A stretch of DNA of 64,000 nucleotides from JAVBJV01 sp031555315 (lineage in GTDB: Bacteria > Pseudomonadota > Alphaproteobacteria > Acetobacterales > Acetobacteraceae): positions 12,550-76,549 of the forward strand of contig JAVBUO010000022.1 in assembly GCA_031555315.1 (NCBI GenBank), read 5' to 3'. This document shows, in pieces, positions 26,842 through 35,120 of the stretch. The notes under the pieces were generated by a model. The model was not told where the DNA came from, ran no database searches, and was given only the letters and a program-made list of their open reading frames with translations. The position numbers and the translations under genes were made by a program. Numbering within the stretch: position 1 is the first letter of the stretch; each line of letters starts with the position of its first letter.

Positions 26842-27060
26842 CGCCCTGGTCCGATCGCGGCCGATGACAAGGATATGACTTCGCCCGGAATCGCAAAACC
26901 AATCTGACCCGTTCCGCCGGCGATCACGGCTTTCGGCAGCGTGCTTCCTGTCATCCGCCGATTCGGCAGATCTGTGCACAACCGCACCGAACGCGCGGTG
27001 CAAGACTGGACATGCCTCGTGTAAAATTATAAATTATGTAGAGATTTAAATATTTTTGTC

Positions 27061-28446
27061 ATGCATATTGTCCGCGCCACCTTTTGCCTGACCACCCTGC
27101 TGCTGGTGATGCCTGGCCATGCACAACGCCTGCTGCGCGAGGCGTTGCAGAACGATCCGCTCTGGGTCGCCTGCGCAGCGCCCGATCCGCAAACCGCTCT
27201 GCGCGCCTGCACGCAGATCATCGACAATGCCGACACCGATATCAGCGCGCGTGACCGCGCCATAGCGTTCAACAACCGTGGCCTCGCGCATCTGGCACTC
27301 GACGCCGCCGACCCGGCGGTCGCCGATCTCCGCCGCGGCATCGAACTTGCCCCGGAATCCGCCACCCATCACAGCAACCTGGGCCGCGCGCTGGCCGAGA
27401 GCGGACAACGCACGCACGCCACAACCGCTTTCGACCGCGCCGTCGAGCTGGCCCCCAACGCGCCCAACATCCGGATCGCCCGCGCGCGGTTCTACCGTCA
27501 GCCTCCCGCGCAGCACGACCGTGCCTTCGCCGACCTGAACGCCGCGATCGCGGCCGCCCCAGACGATGCCGATGCCGTCTATCAACGCGCGCTGCTGCGG
27601 CTGAGCGACGGCTACCCGCCCGCCCCCGCCAACAGCATAACCGGTGGTTCGGTATGCGAGAGCAATCCCCTGATCGCGCCGCAGGCCGACCTCGATGCCG
27701 GGCGCGCCGATCTCGACAGGGCCATCGCCCTGGACGCCAGGCATGCCAATGCATACCTGCTGCGCGGCGCCGTGCATCTGCGCCGCGGCGACATCGCAGC
27801 GGGATGCGCCGACCTGGAAAAGGCCGCCGCGCTTTCCCCGGAACTGACAAACACCGTACAGTCGATCCTCGTGCAATTGCCCGGCGCCACCCCGCAGGCG
27901 CGCAACGACGACGATCCCGTCTGGCGGAAATGCAACGACGACGCCCCCGAACGCGGCATCGCCGCCTGCACGCAGATCATTGAACGCGGCAGCGCCGAAG
28001 CGCCACGCTCCCGGGCCCGCGCCCTGACCACACGCGGCAACATCCGCAACACCCAGGGCGAACGCGATGCGGCCTATGTCGACCTCAGCGCCGCCATCGC
28101 CGCCGATCCAACCTACGAGCTTGCCTATATGCTGCGCTTCATCGTGTTCATGAACCAGATGGAGGCCCAGCTGGGCGACAGCGCCGGCATTCCCCGCCCC
28201 GATCCCGCCACGCCTTATGCTTTCTGCTGCGCCGCCCTGGCATCGGCCGCCCGTCTCGATGCCGGCCTGCCCGACCTCGACGCGGCGATCCGGCTCAACC
28301 CCGACAACCATACCACGCGCATGTTCCGCGCCGTCACGCTGGCGCGCCGTGGTGACATCGAACGCGCCCGCGCCGACATCGAACGCGCCGCCGCACTCGC
28401 CCCCGATCATACGCTGATCCGCCAGATCCGCGAGGAACTGCGCTGA
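27061..28446 (+). CDS. Exported TPR-repeat protein (paralogue 5, two-module)
   Basis: 461 aa. Signal peptide MHIVRATFCLTTLLLVMPGH, then AQ. The first cysteine-pair segment comes at once (NDPLWVACAAP...RACTQIID), followed by TPRs (FNNRGLAHLALDAADPAVAD, FADLNAAIAAAPDDADAVYQ). The second module starts near residue 284 (DDPVWRKC...IAACTQIIE), with AIAADPTYELAYMLRFIVFM, LDAGLPDLDAAIRLNPDN and ARRGDIERARADIERAAALA. The layout equals paralogues 2 and 3, but the GCLRN N-terminal segment is replaced by a direct cysteine-pair start. The leader is strongly AT-rich with no Shine-Dalgarno. Last gene of the cluster; convergent with a GST gene. Confidence 0.9.
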   Translation: MHIVRATFCLTTLLLVMPGHAQRLLREALQNDPLWVACAAPDPQTALRACTQIIDNADTDISARDRAIAFNNRGLAHLALDAADPAVADLRRGIELAPESATHHSNLGRALAESGQRTHATTAFDRAVELAPNAPNIRIARARFYRQPPAQHDRAFADLNAAIAAAPDDADAVYQRALLRLSDGYPPAPANSITGGSVCESNPLIAPQADLDAGRADLDRAIALDARHANAYLLRGAVHLRRGDIAAGCADLEKAAALSPELTNTVQSILVQLPGATPQARNDDDPVWRKCNDDAPERGIAACTQIIERGSAEAPRSRARALTTRGNIRNTQGERDAAYVDLSAAIAADPTYELAYMLRFIVFMNQMEAQLGDSAGIPRPDPATPYAFCCAALASAARLDAGLPDLDAAIRLNPDNHTTRMFRAVTLARRGDIERARADIERAAALAPDHTLIRQIREELR

Positions 28447-28465
28447 GCAGCCGCGTCCTGCCTGC

Positions 28466-29074
28466 CTATTCCGTTTCGCGCAGCGCCCGCACGCGCTGCG
28501 CCGCCGGGCGGGTCAGGCAGGCGTTCAGCCAGGTCTTCACCGCCGGCCAGGGTGCCAGGTCGAATCCGTTGAACCAGAGGCTGTACAGCACACAGGCGAC
28601 GTTCAGATCGGCGGCCATGAAATTCTGACCTAGCAGATAGGGCGTCTGCTCCAGCACGCCCTGCAGCACATCGAGCGCCGCGGCCAAATGCTTTTCGGCT
28701 TCTTCCGCCTTCGCCGCGACCCGCTCGCCGACCGGCAGCATCTTGGTGTGCATCACCCAGTCGATGACCGGTTTTTCCGCCTCGGTCGCCACCCACAGCG
28801 TCCATTGCAGGGTCCGCGACGCATCGTTGCCGCTGGGCATCAGCGTGTTGGACTTGTTCGCCAGATGCAGGTTGATGGCCAGGCTTTCGAACAGCACCAG
28901 ATCGCCGTCCTGCAGCACCGGAATCTTCGCATTGGGGTTGATCCGGCGGAACTCGGCCGTCTTCACGCCGTCCTTGTAATCGACCACCACGTTTTCGTAC
29001 GCGACACCGGCCTCCTCCGCCGCCCAGATGCACCGGAACGCCCGCGAGCGTGGAATGCCATAGATACGGATCAT
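28466..29074 (-). CDS. Glutathione S-transferase family protein
   Basis: 202 aa. Start at the ATG of MIRIYGIPRSRAFRC with GAGGGGGAGA upstream; the frame extends further but without homology. The N-terminal thioredoxin-like domain (about 1-78) shows the cis-proline region NAKIPVLQDGDLVLFESLAI, where ES contacts glutathione. The all-helical C-terminal domain carries TPYLLGQNFMAADLNVACVL, matching the N-capping box and hydrophobic staple of GSTs. The R9-S10 pair at the start of the first helix lies where the catalytic Ser/Tyr/Cys sits. Probable glutathione-dependent conjugation or peroxide/isomerase role; the substrate is not readable. Stands alone, convergent with the TPR cluster. Confidence 0.9.
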   Translation of the reverse strand: MIRIYGIPRSRAFRCIWAAEEAGVAYENVVVDYKDGVKTAEFRRINPNAKIPVLQDGDLVLFESLAINLHLANKSNTLMPSGNDASRTLQWTLWVATEAEKPVIDWVMHTKMLPVGERVAAKAEEAEKHLAAALDVLQGVLEQTPYLLGQNFMAADLNVACVLYSLWFNGFDLAPWPAVKTWLNACLTRPAAQRVRALRETE

Positions 29075-29210
29075 CGGTTTCTCCCCCTCGCAAATGCAAA
29101 TGACGGACAATTGTCCATCGCAACACCCGAATCTGGCAAATCCCTTATTGGAAAACATGAATGTTGTTCTAATATACGAATAACAATTCAACCTGAGGGG
29201 TACACCAAGA

Positions 29211-30188
29211 ATGTTATCACGCCGCACCTTGCTGTTCGCGTCCGCTGCCATGATCGCCAGAACCGCGCGCGCCGAAAGCACCGGCTGGCCTCAGCGCCCG
29301 GTCCGTATCGTCGTGCCGTATCCGCCGGGCGGCTCGGCCGATATCCTCACCCGCCTGACCGCCAACGGGCTGGTCGAATATCTGCCGGGCTCGACCTTCG
29401 TGATCGACAACCGCCCCGGAGCCGGCGGCAATATCGGTGCGGACTTCGTTGTCCAATCCGCGCCCGATGGATACACGATGCTGTCGGCCGCCATCGGCAC
29501 TTATGCGATCAACCCGTTTCTGTACGCGCGCATGTCGTACGACCCGGCCAAAGATCTGGCACAAGCGTCGTTGACTTACGAAATGCCGAACGTTGCCATC
29601 ATATCACCGGCCGTGCCGGTCAATACGCTGACCGAGTTCACCGCCTGGGCCAAAGCCAAGCAGGGCGGCATGGTTTACGGCAGCCCCGGCATCGGCACGT
29701 CACCACACATGTCGGTCGTGCTGTACAATCAACGGATGGGCATCACCAATACCACCCATGTCCCATTTCGCGGCGCGGCTGAAACTTTGCCCGCCATGCT
29801 GCGTGGCGATGTGCATTTCGCCATCGACAGTCTGCCGTCGTATATCTCGGCCATCCGAGCCGGACAGGTGAAGGCGCTGGCCATCACCTCGGCCGAACGC
29901 TGGCCGACCCTGGCCGATGTGCCGACCATGGCGGAATGCGGCGTGAGCGACTGTGTGATCACGTCCTGGACCAACTTCGCGTTCCCGACCGGTACACCGC
30001 ACCCGATTTTGGACCGGTTCTGTGCCGCGCAGCGCCAGTTGGCCGCCAACGCCGCGCACAGACAACGCCTGCTGGATATCGGCGCGCGTCCGCTGTCCAG
30101 TACACCGGCGGAAACCACGGCTTTCTCGGCCCGCGAACGCGCGCGCTGGGAAAGCATCGTCCGGGCTTCCGGCGCGCGTATCGACTGA
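29211..30188 (+). CDS. Bug/TctC family periplasmic solute-binding protein (copy 1)
   Basis: 325 aa. N-terminal signal LSRRTLLFASAAMIARTARA has the twin-arginine pattern. The mature protein follows the Bug (tripartite tricarboxylate transporter receptor) pattern: WPQRPVRIVVPYPPGGSADI, NRPGAGGNIGADFV (ligand loop), DGYTMLSAAIGTYAINPFLY, VYGSPGIGTSPHM, HVPFRGAAETLPAMLRGDVH and GQVKALAITSAERWPTLADV. These proteins bind small carboxylates or other metabolites. The TctA/TctB membrane subunits are absent from the window, as is common for orphan Bug proteins. GAGGGG precedes the ATG. A closely related copy follows 94 bases later. Confidence 0.93.
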   Translation: MLSRRTLLFASAAMIARTARAESTGWPQRPVRIVVPYPPGGSADILTRLTANGLVEYLPGSTFVIDNRPGAGGNIGADFVVQSAPDGYTMLSAAIGTYAINPFLYARMSYDPAKDLAQASLTYEMPNVAIISPAVPVNTLTEFTAWAKAKQGGMVYGSPGIGTSPHMSVVLYNQRMGITNTTHVPFRGAAETLPAMLRGDVHFAIDSLPSYISAIRAGQVKALAITSAERWPTLADVPTMAECGVSDCVITSWTNFAFPTGTPHPILDRFCAAQRQLAANAAHRQRLLDIGARPLSSTPAETTAFSARERARWESIVRASGARID

Positions 30189-30282
30189 CGAACTTTCCCT
30201 ATCATGAGGTCAAAACAGCCTCTGGTCAGTATCTCGAGAATCGTTCACGCTGATAGCAATCATAATCCGTGGGGGAATGAAA

Positions 30283-31266
30283 ATGCTGTCTCGCCGCACT
30301 TTGCTTGCCTCGTCTGCCACCGCCCTGGCTGCTGCCACCCTGTCCACCGCCCACGCCGCCGACTGGCCCGAGCGTCCGGTACGCGTGATCGTTCCGTACC
30401 CGCCGGGCGGATCGACGGACATCCTGACCCGCATCATCGCCGCCAACCTGCAGCAATACCTGCCGGGCAGAGGTGCCTTCGTGATCGAAAACCGCTCGGG
30501 CGCCGGCGGCAACATCGGCGCCGACGTCGCCTGCAAGGCAACGCCCGACGGCTACACGCTGCTGTCCGCCACCATCGGCACCTATGCGATCAACCCGTTC
30601 CTCTATGCGCGTCTGTCTTACGACGCACAGAAAGATCTGGATCAGGTGTCACTGGTTTACGACATGCCGAACGTCGCCATCGTGCCGACAGCGCTGCCGG
30701 TCAACACGCTGGCCGAATTCATCGAATGGGGAAAAAAGCAGCCGAACGGAATCGTTTATGGCAGCCCGGGCGTCGGCACCACGCCGCATCTGTCCGGCGT
30801 GCTGTTCTGCCAGCGGACCGGGCTGAACAACACACATATCCCGTTCCGCGGCGCGGCGGAAACCATGCCCGCCATGCTGCGCGGCGACGTGCATTTCGCG
30901 ATCGACAACCTGTCGTCCTACATCGCGGCGATCCGTGCCGGGCAGTTGAAGGCGCTGGCCATCACCACCGCCGAACGCTGGCCAACCCTGAACACCGTGC
31001 CGACCATGAAGGAAGCCGGGATGGACGATTTCGTCGTCACCTCGTGGACCAATTTCGCCTTTCCAACCGGCACGCCACGCCCGATCCAGAACCTGCTGGG
31101 ACGGGCGCTGGCCGAACTGGCGAAGAACCCGGCGCATCAGCAGCAACTGCTCGAGATCGGCGCTCGCGCCCTGTCGTCGACGCCCGATGAAACCGTCGCA
31201 TTTTCAAACCGCGAGCGCACGCGCTGGCGCGAAATCGTCCAGGTATCCGGCGCGCGCATGGACTGA
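30283..31266 (+). CDS. Bug/TctC family periplasmic solute-binding protein (copy 2)
   Basis: 327 aa from the ATG of MLSRRTLLASSATALA. An ATG two codons earlier is only one base after the GGGGG ribosome binding site, and copy 1 also begins MLSRRTLL, so the second ATG is preferred. Tat-type signal peptide to about residue 27. All Bug motifs match copy 1 almost residue for residue (VRVIVPYPPGGSTDILTRI, IENRSGAGGNIGADVACKA, GTYAINPFLYARLSYDAQKD, IPFRGAAETMPAMLRGDVHF). The pair therefore arose by tandem duplication. Ligand unknown. It is followed by a long hairpin and then by the remnant of a third copy. Confidence 0.93.
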   Translation: MLSRRTLLASSATALAAATLSTAHAADWPERPVRVIVPYPPGGSTDILTRIIAANLQQYLPGRGAFVIENRSGAGGNIGADVACKATPDGYTLLSATIGTYAINPFLYARLSYDAQKDLDQVSLVYDMPNVAIVPTALPVNTLAEFIEWGKKQPNGIVYGSPGVGTTPHLSGVLFCQRTGLNNTHIPFRGAAETMPAMLRGDVHFAIDNLSSYIAAIRAGQLKALAITTAERWPTLNTVPTMKEAGMDDFVVTSWTNFAFPTGTPRPIQNLLGRALAELAKNPAHQQQLLEIGARALSSTPDETVAFSNRERTRWREIVQVSGARMD

Positions 31267-31287
31267 ATACCCGAGTCAGCCACATCA

Positions 31288-31325
31288 CCACAGACGGACC
31301 GCAGAAACCCGCGGTCCGTCTGTGG
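31288..31325 (+). terminator. Long perfect inverted repeat after the Bug pair
   Basis: CCACAGACGGACCGC and GCGGTCCGTCTGTGG form a 15-bp perfect stem with an eight-base loop, 21 bases after the second bug stop. No T run follows (TCGATTTGCG), so it may terminate weakly or stabilise the mRNA 3' end. Confidence 0.6.
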
Positions 31326-31370
31326 TCGATTTGCGTGGAATCCGGCATAGTTCGGCTCATTATTCCAAAC

Positions 31371-31456
31371 CAGATCTGAACGCTGTGCCGGCCATGAAGG
31401 AAGCCGGGACGAGAGATTTCGGCATCACTTCGTGGGCGGGGTTGTCTGATTTGCCC
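31371..31456 (+). pseudogene. Fragment of a third Bug-family gene
   Basis: Read in one frame this stretch gives LNAVPAMKEAGTRDFGITSW, which matches LNTVPTMKEAGMDDFVVTSW of copy 2 (around 30990-31050) and the corresponding region of copy 1. Nothing upstream or downstream of it continues the alignment: the sequence before it is the inverted repeat, and after it the frame turns into unrelated sequence. It is a remnant of about 85 bases left by deletion or by imprecise duplication. Confidence 0.7.
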
Positions 31457-31512
31457 CATGTGTGGGAAAATGGTTTTACTTTCCTCGCAGATGCATTTCT
31501 GGAGCACCTTTT

Positions 31513-32007
31513 GTGACAGCCGAAACGCAGATACAGGATCCCCCAGCTCCCCGTATCCTGGATCGCACCGATCGCAACATTCTGCGCCTTCTGCAGGCCG
31601 ATGCTTCGATGCCGCTCTCGGCGATCGCCGAAGCGGTCAGCCTGACACCCACCCCATGCTGGAAACGGATCCGCAAACTTGAACAGGACGGCGTGATCGT
31701 CGGCCGCGCAACGCTGCTCGATCCGGCCAAGGTGGGCCTGCCGATCTGCGTGTTCGTCGCCATCGAAACCGCCGATCATTCGACCGAGTGGCTGAACACA
31801 TTCGCCACCGCCGTCGCCGGCATGCCCGAAATCATGGAAACCTGGCGGATGAGCGGCGATGTCGATTACATGCTCCGCGTCGTGGTGCCGGATATCGCCT
31901 CCTACGACGCCTTCTACCGCAAACTGATCGCGGCCGTGCCGCTGCGCAACGTCACCAGCCGGTTTGCGATGGAATGCGTCAAAAGCACAACGGCGCTACC
32001 ACTTTGA
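31513..32007 (+). CDS. Lrp/AsnC family transcriptional regulator
   Basis: 164 aa from a GTG start with GGAG about ten bases upstream; the frame extends 51 bases further, but that part overlaps the Bug remnant region and looks non-coding. The N-terminal helix-turn-helix is typical (LDRTDRNILRLLQADASMPL, IAEAVSLTPTPCWKRIRKLE). A linker then leads to the RAM ligand-binding domain, VGLPICVFVAIETADHS and IMETWRMSGDVDYMLRVVVP. Such regulators sense amino acids or related acids. Its position directly after the Bug genes on the same strand makes them candidate targets, which is inference. Confidence 0.92.
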   Translation: MTAETQIQDPPAPRILDRTDRNILRLLQADASMPLSAIAEAVSLTPTPCWKRIRKLEQDGVIVGRATLLDPAKVGLPICVFVAIETADHSTEWLNTFATAVAGMPEIMETWRMSGDVDYMLRVVVPDIASYDAFYRKLIAAVPLRNVTSRFAMECVKSTTALPL

Positions 32008-32050
32008 TCCCCTGGAAACCAGGACGGCCGACACGTGATATTGTTTCATT

Positions 32051-32728
32051 ATGTTTGATTCCGATATGTTACCTGCCCCCCCGCACGCTTTGACGGGCCG
32101 GACCGATCTGTGGGCCGACAGCCTGCTCAAGGACCACGCGTTTCTGCGCCTTGTATGGCGCAACTTTCATACCGTGGAGCCCGGGCGCCTCTATCGCTCC
32201 AACCACCCTCTTCCCTGGCAGCTCGCCCGGACGGCGCGCCGTTACGGGCTGAAAACCGTCATCAACCTGCGCGGCAAACGCAACTGTGGATCCGACAGGC
32301 TGTCGCGCGAGGCCGTGCGGCAGCTGGGGCTGGTCCAGTTCGATCATAAACTGGAAAGCCGCGGCGCGCCGACCGCCGAAGGCATCCAGGGACTGGCGGA
32401 CATCTACCGCTCGATGGCCTATCCCGCGCTGATCCACTGCAAGGCGGGCGCGGATCGCGCCGGGCTTGCCGCCGCGCTGTATATAATCCTGCACGGCGGT
32501 GACAGTATGGCGGCGCTGCGCCAGCTCAACTGGCGCTATCTGCACTTTCCGCGCAGTCATACCGGCATTCTGGACGCCTTCTTCCTGCGCTACCGCGCCG
32601 AGGCCGAAGGGCGGCTGCCGTTCCTCGACTGGGTACACACCGAGTACGACCCGGCAAAGCTGCACGCCGACTTTCGCGCCAATGGACTGTCGGCATTTTT
32701 CGTCGACCGCATTCTGCACCGCGAATAA
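32051..32728 (+). CDS. Dual-specificity/tyrosine phosphatase-like protein
   Basis: 225 aa cytoplasmic protein. The P-loop HCKAGADRAG (C130, R136) fits the CxxGxxR signature of cysteine phosphatases. Upstream, GRLYRSNHPLPWQLARTARR and GLKTVINLRGKRN are the typical PTP-like start of the bacterial DSP/Siw14-type subgroup, and the loop LESRGAPTAEGIQGL precedes the P-loop. Substrates of this subgroup include phosphotyrosine and inositol pyrophosphates; which applies here cannot be read. It starts 43 bases after the Lrp gene. The bases after the stop stay open in the same frame up to 32875 (see separate entry). Confidence 0.88.
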   Translation: MFDSDMLPAPPHALTGRTDLWADSLLKDHAFLRLVWRNFHTVEPGRLYRSNHPLPWQLARTARRYGLKTVINLRGKRNCGSDRLSREAVRQLGLVQFDHKLESRGAPTAEGIQGLADIYRSMAYPALIHCKAGADRAGLAAALYIILHGGDSMAALRQLNWRYLHFPRSHTGILDAFFLRYRAEAEGRLPFLDWVHTEYDPAKLHADFRANGLSAFFVDRILHRE

Positions 32729-32875
32729 GACGGCGCCATTTTCTCGTGCCGCCACGGTAAACACGGTGCACCGGGTGCTGTCGTCCCTGGGCCAAGCCTG
32801 CGCGACATCGACGAACTGGTGCGCCTGATGCGCAGATTTGCCGACGCGCTGAAAGAAGACAAACCAGTCGCCTGA
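32729..32875 (+). other. Open in-frame extension beyond the phosphatase stop
   Basis: Directly after the TAA of the phosphatase, the same frame continues without a stop for about 48 codons and ends in a coding-like acidic/basic helix, RDIDELVRLMRRFADALKED, then KPVA and a stop. No start codon with a ribosome binding site introduces it. It could be the lost C-terminus of the phosphatase after a nonsense change, or the tail of a vanished gene. Low confidence. Confidence 0.3.
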
Positions 32876-32878
32876 GGC

Positions 32879-33346
32879 TCAGCCGGCGCGCGAAACGTCG
32901 ATCCGTCTGCCATCGATGTCGAGATGCCGGCAGATCGCCGCCATCGGACCGCCGTACGTGCATTCGGCCAGAACCGCCAGCGCGTCGGGATACTTGCCCA
33001 CCAGCATCCGCGACAGCCGCCGGGCGTCTTCGTGCGTCGTCGCCCAGTGATTGGCGAACAGAAGGTTCCAGACACCGTCAGGTATTTCCCTTCTGGCATC
33101 GGAAACGGACGCGATATTCCAGACATGGATGTCCGACAGGATGGCCGCCCCCCAAAACCCCGCCACTGTCAGATGGGTCACTCCCGACAACTGCACGACG
33201 GTGCTGCCGCCCGATACTTTCCTGATCGTCATACGCAACGATCGCCGGCCGTTCGAGAATTCGAACTCTTCCAGCATGCCGTCGTGAATCCCCACGCCGC
33301 CCAGCCGCCCGTCTTCGTCGATACGGCAGGTTTTCCGCTGGTTCAT
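32879..33346 (-). CDS. Uncharacterised small protein downstream of the ABC exporter
   Basis: 155 aa without signal peptide or membrane helix. Starts MNQRKTCRIDEDGRLGGVGI. The first half looks like a small beta-rich domain (EFEFSNGRRSLRMTIRKVSG, VVQLSGVTHLTVAGFWGAAI); the second half is helical (ARRLSRMLVGKYPDALAVLA). I do not recognise the family. It lies nine bases after the exporter stop on the same strand, so it is probably co-transcribed with it. A role next to the exporter would be inference only. Confidence 0.75.
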   Translation of the reverse strand: MNQRKTCRIDEDGRLGGVGIHDGMLEEFEFSNGRRSLRMTIRKVSGGSTVVQLSGVTHLTVAGFWGAAILSDIHVWNIASVSDARREIPDGVWNLLFANHWATTHEDARRLSRMLVGKYPDALAVLAECTYGGPMAAICRHLDIDGRRIDVSRAG

Positions 33347-33355
33347 CCTGGCGCG

Positions 33356-35107
33356 TTAATCCGCAAACGCCTGCATGCGCACCAGTCGCGCATACAACCC
33401 GTCCTGCGCGATCAGTTCGGCATGCGTACCCTGTTCCACCATGCGGCCATTTTCCATCGCAACGATCAGGTCGGCCTCGCGCACCGTGGCCAGACGATGC
33501 GCGACCACCAGCGTGGTGCGCCCGGCGCGCAGGGTCGTCAGCGCCTCCTGAATCGCCGCCTCGCTCTCGGCATCCAGCGCACTGGTCGCCTCGTCGAGCA
33601 ACAGGATGCGCGGGTTGCGCAGCAGCGCGCGGGCCAGCGCAACGCGCTGACGCTGCCCGCCCGACAGGCCTTGCCCCGCGGTACCCACCCGGGTCTCTGC
33701 GCCCTGCGGCAGGGTCGACACGAAATCCCATGCCGCCGCCGCCCGCAACGCGGCCTCGATCTCGGCCGCGCCGGCACCGGGCCGGCCCATCGCGACGTTC
33801 GCCGCCACCGTGTCGTCGAACAACAGCGGGTCCTGCGCGACATAGGCGACCGCATCGCGCAGCGACACCTTGGTCGCCGTACGCACATCCTGCCCGTCGA
33901 TCAGCACCGCGCCGTCGCTGACATCGTGCAGACGCGGCACCAGCGTCAACGCCGTGGATTTCCCCGCCCCCGACGCCCCGACCAGCGCCACCGTCCGCCC
34001 CGGCTCGGCAACGAAGCTCAGCCCGTCCAACCCGACCCGCCCATCCGCGTACACGAACCGCACCTTGCGGAATTCCACCCGCCCGTTGCCGGCTGTCAGA
34101 TCCTGTGCGCCCGGCGCATCGACAATGCGCGGCGCTTCGTCGAGCACGCTGAACACGCGCGTCAGCCCGGCCAGCCCTTCCTGCAGCGCCGCATTCAGCG
34201 AGCCCAGCGCGCGCACCGGCTGTCCGGCCAGCAGCAGCGCGGCGACGAAGCCGGTGAAATTACCGACCGTCCCCTCGCCGAACGAAGCGCGCCACCCGGC
34301 AAAACCGATCACCACCGCCACCGCCGTGCCGCCCAGCACCTCGAGCGCCGCGGTCAGCATCGCGCGATTGCGCACCATGCGCATCAGCGTCCTGTAAAGT
34401 TCGGCGAACACCGTCGTCGCACGCCGGGTTTCGGTTTCTTCCAGCCGGTAGGCGCGCACGGTGCGCGCCTGCGCAAAACTCTGGGTCAGCAGCGTGGCGG
34501 CGCTGCCCATCGTCATCTGCATGTTGCCCGAGGCACGGCGAATGCGCCGGCCCGCCTGCATCACCGGCAGCACCGCCAGCGGATACAAAAGCGCCGCGAT
34601 CAGCGACAGTTTCCAGTCCAGCCACAGCATCGAACCGATCAACCCGATGATCGTCAGCCCATCGGACACCGCCCCCACCGCCCGCATCAGCGCCTCGCGC
34701 ACCGTCGCCGCATCGACGGTGAACCGCGACGACAGGGCGGCCGGCGCCTCGCGTTCAACCCGCGACAGGTCGGCCTGGGTCAGGTGTTCGAACATGCCGG
34801 TCTGCAGGCCGCGGATCACCTTCAGCACCACGGATTGCAGCATGACATCCTTACCGTACTGGCTGGCGGCCTTCAGCAGGGTGACCAGCACGATCAGCAC
34901 CGGGATCTGGTACAGGATCCGTGGATCCTTGGCGGCGAACATGTTGAAGGCGTGATCGATCACCACCGGATACAGCGCCGTGGCCCCGGCCGCCGCCGCC
35001 GTGCACAGCAGCACCAGCAGCAGCCGGATGCGATACTGAACGATGAATCCATCCCACAAACGCCGCAGCAATGCGTAAGTCGTCGGCTGTAATACAGGAG
35101 CAGTCAT
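33356..35107 (-). CDS. ABC transporter, fused permease-ATPase (MsbA-like)
   Basis: 583 aa half-transporter that should act as a homodimer in the inner membrane. Start at the ATG of MTAPVLQPTTYALLRRLW; the longer frame overlaps cca and is not credible. The transmembrane domain (about 25-310) contains six helices, the first IRLLLVLLCTAAAAGATAL. The ATPase domain has Walker A VGASGAGKST, Q-loop VAYVAQDPLLF, signature LSGGQRQRVALARALLRNPR and Walker B ILLLDEATSAL. It resembles lipid A and lipid exporters of the MsbA type, though drug or lipid specificity cannot be told apart by reading. It follows cca by 13 bases. Confidence 0.93.
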   Translation of the reverse strand: MTAPVLQPTTYALLRRLWDGFIVQYRIRLLLVLLCTAAAAGATALYPVVIDHAFNMFAAKDPRILYQIPVLIVLVTLLKAASQYGKDVMLQSVVLKVIRGLQTGMFEHLTQADLSRVEREAPAALSSRFTVDAATVREALMRAVGAVSDGLTIIGLIGSMLWLDWKLSLIAALLYPLAVLPVMQAGRRIRRASGNMQMTMGSAATLLTQSFAQARTVRAYRLEETETRRATTVFAELYRTLMRMVRNRAMLTAALEVLGGTAVAVVIGFAGWRASFGEGTVGNFTGFVAALLLAGQPVRALGSLNAALQEGLAGLTRVFSVLDEAPRIVDAPGAQDLTAGNGRVEFRKVRFVYADGRVGLDGLSFVAEPGRTVALVGASGAGKSTALTLVPRLHDVSDGAVLIDGQDVRTATKVSLRDAVAYVAQDPLLFDDTVAANVAMGRPGAGAAEIEAALRAAAAWDFVSTLPQGAETRVGTAGQGLSGGQRQRVALARALLRNPRILLLDEATSALDAESEAAIQEALTTLRAGRTTLVVAHRLATVREADLIVAMENGRMVEQGTHAELIAQDGLYARLVRMQAFAD

Positions 35108-35120
35108 GACTTGGCGTGTA

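Noticed and set aside
21280..28446. Repeats in the TPR cluster as a CRISPR or tandem-repeat array
   Set aside because: The repeats are degenerate 34-residue protein repeats and gene duplicates, not identical short DNA repeats with spacers.
32924..35092. A 722-codon plus-strand frame opposite the ABC exporter
   Set aside because: Composition is Arg/His/Gln-rich as expected for the antisense of a high-GC gene, while the minus strand has full ABC motifs.
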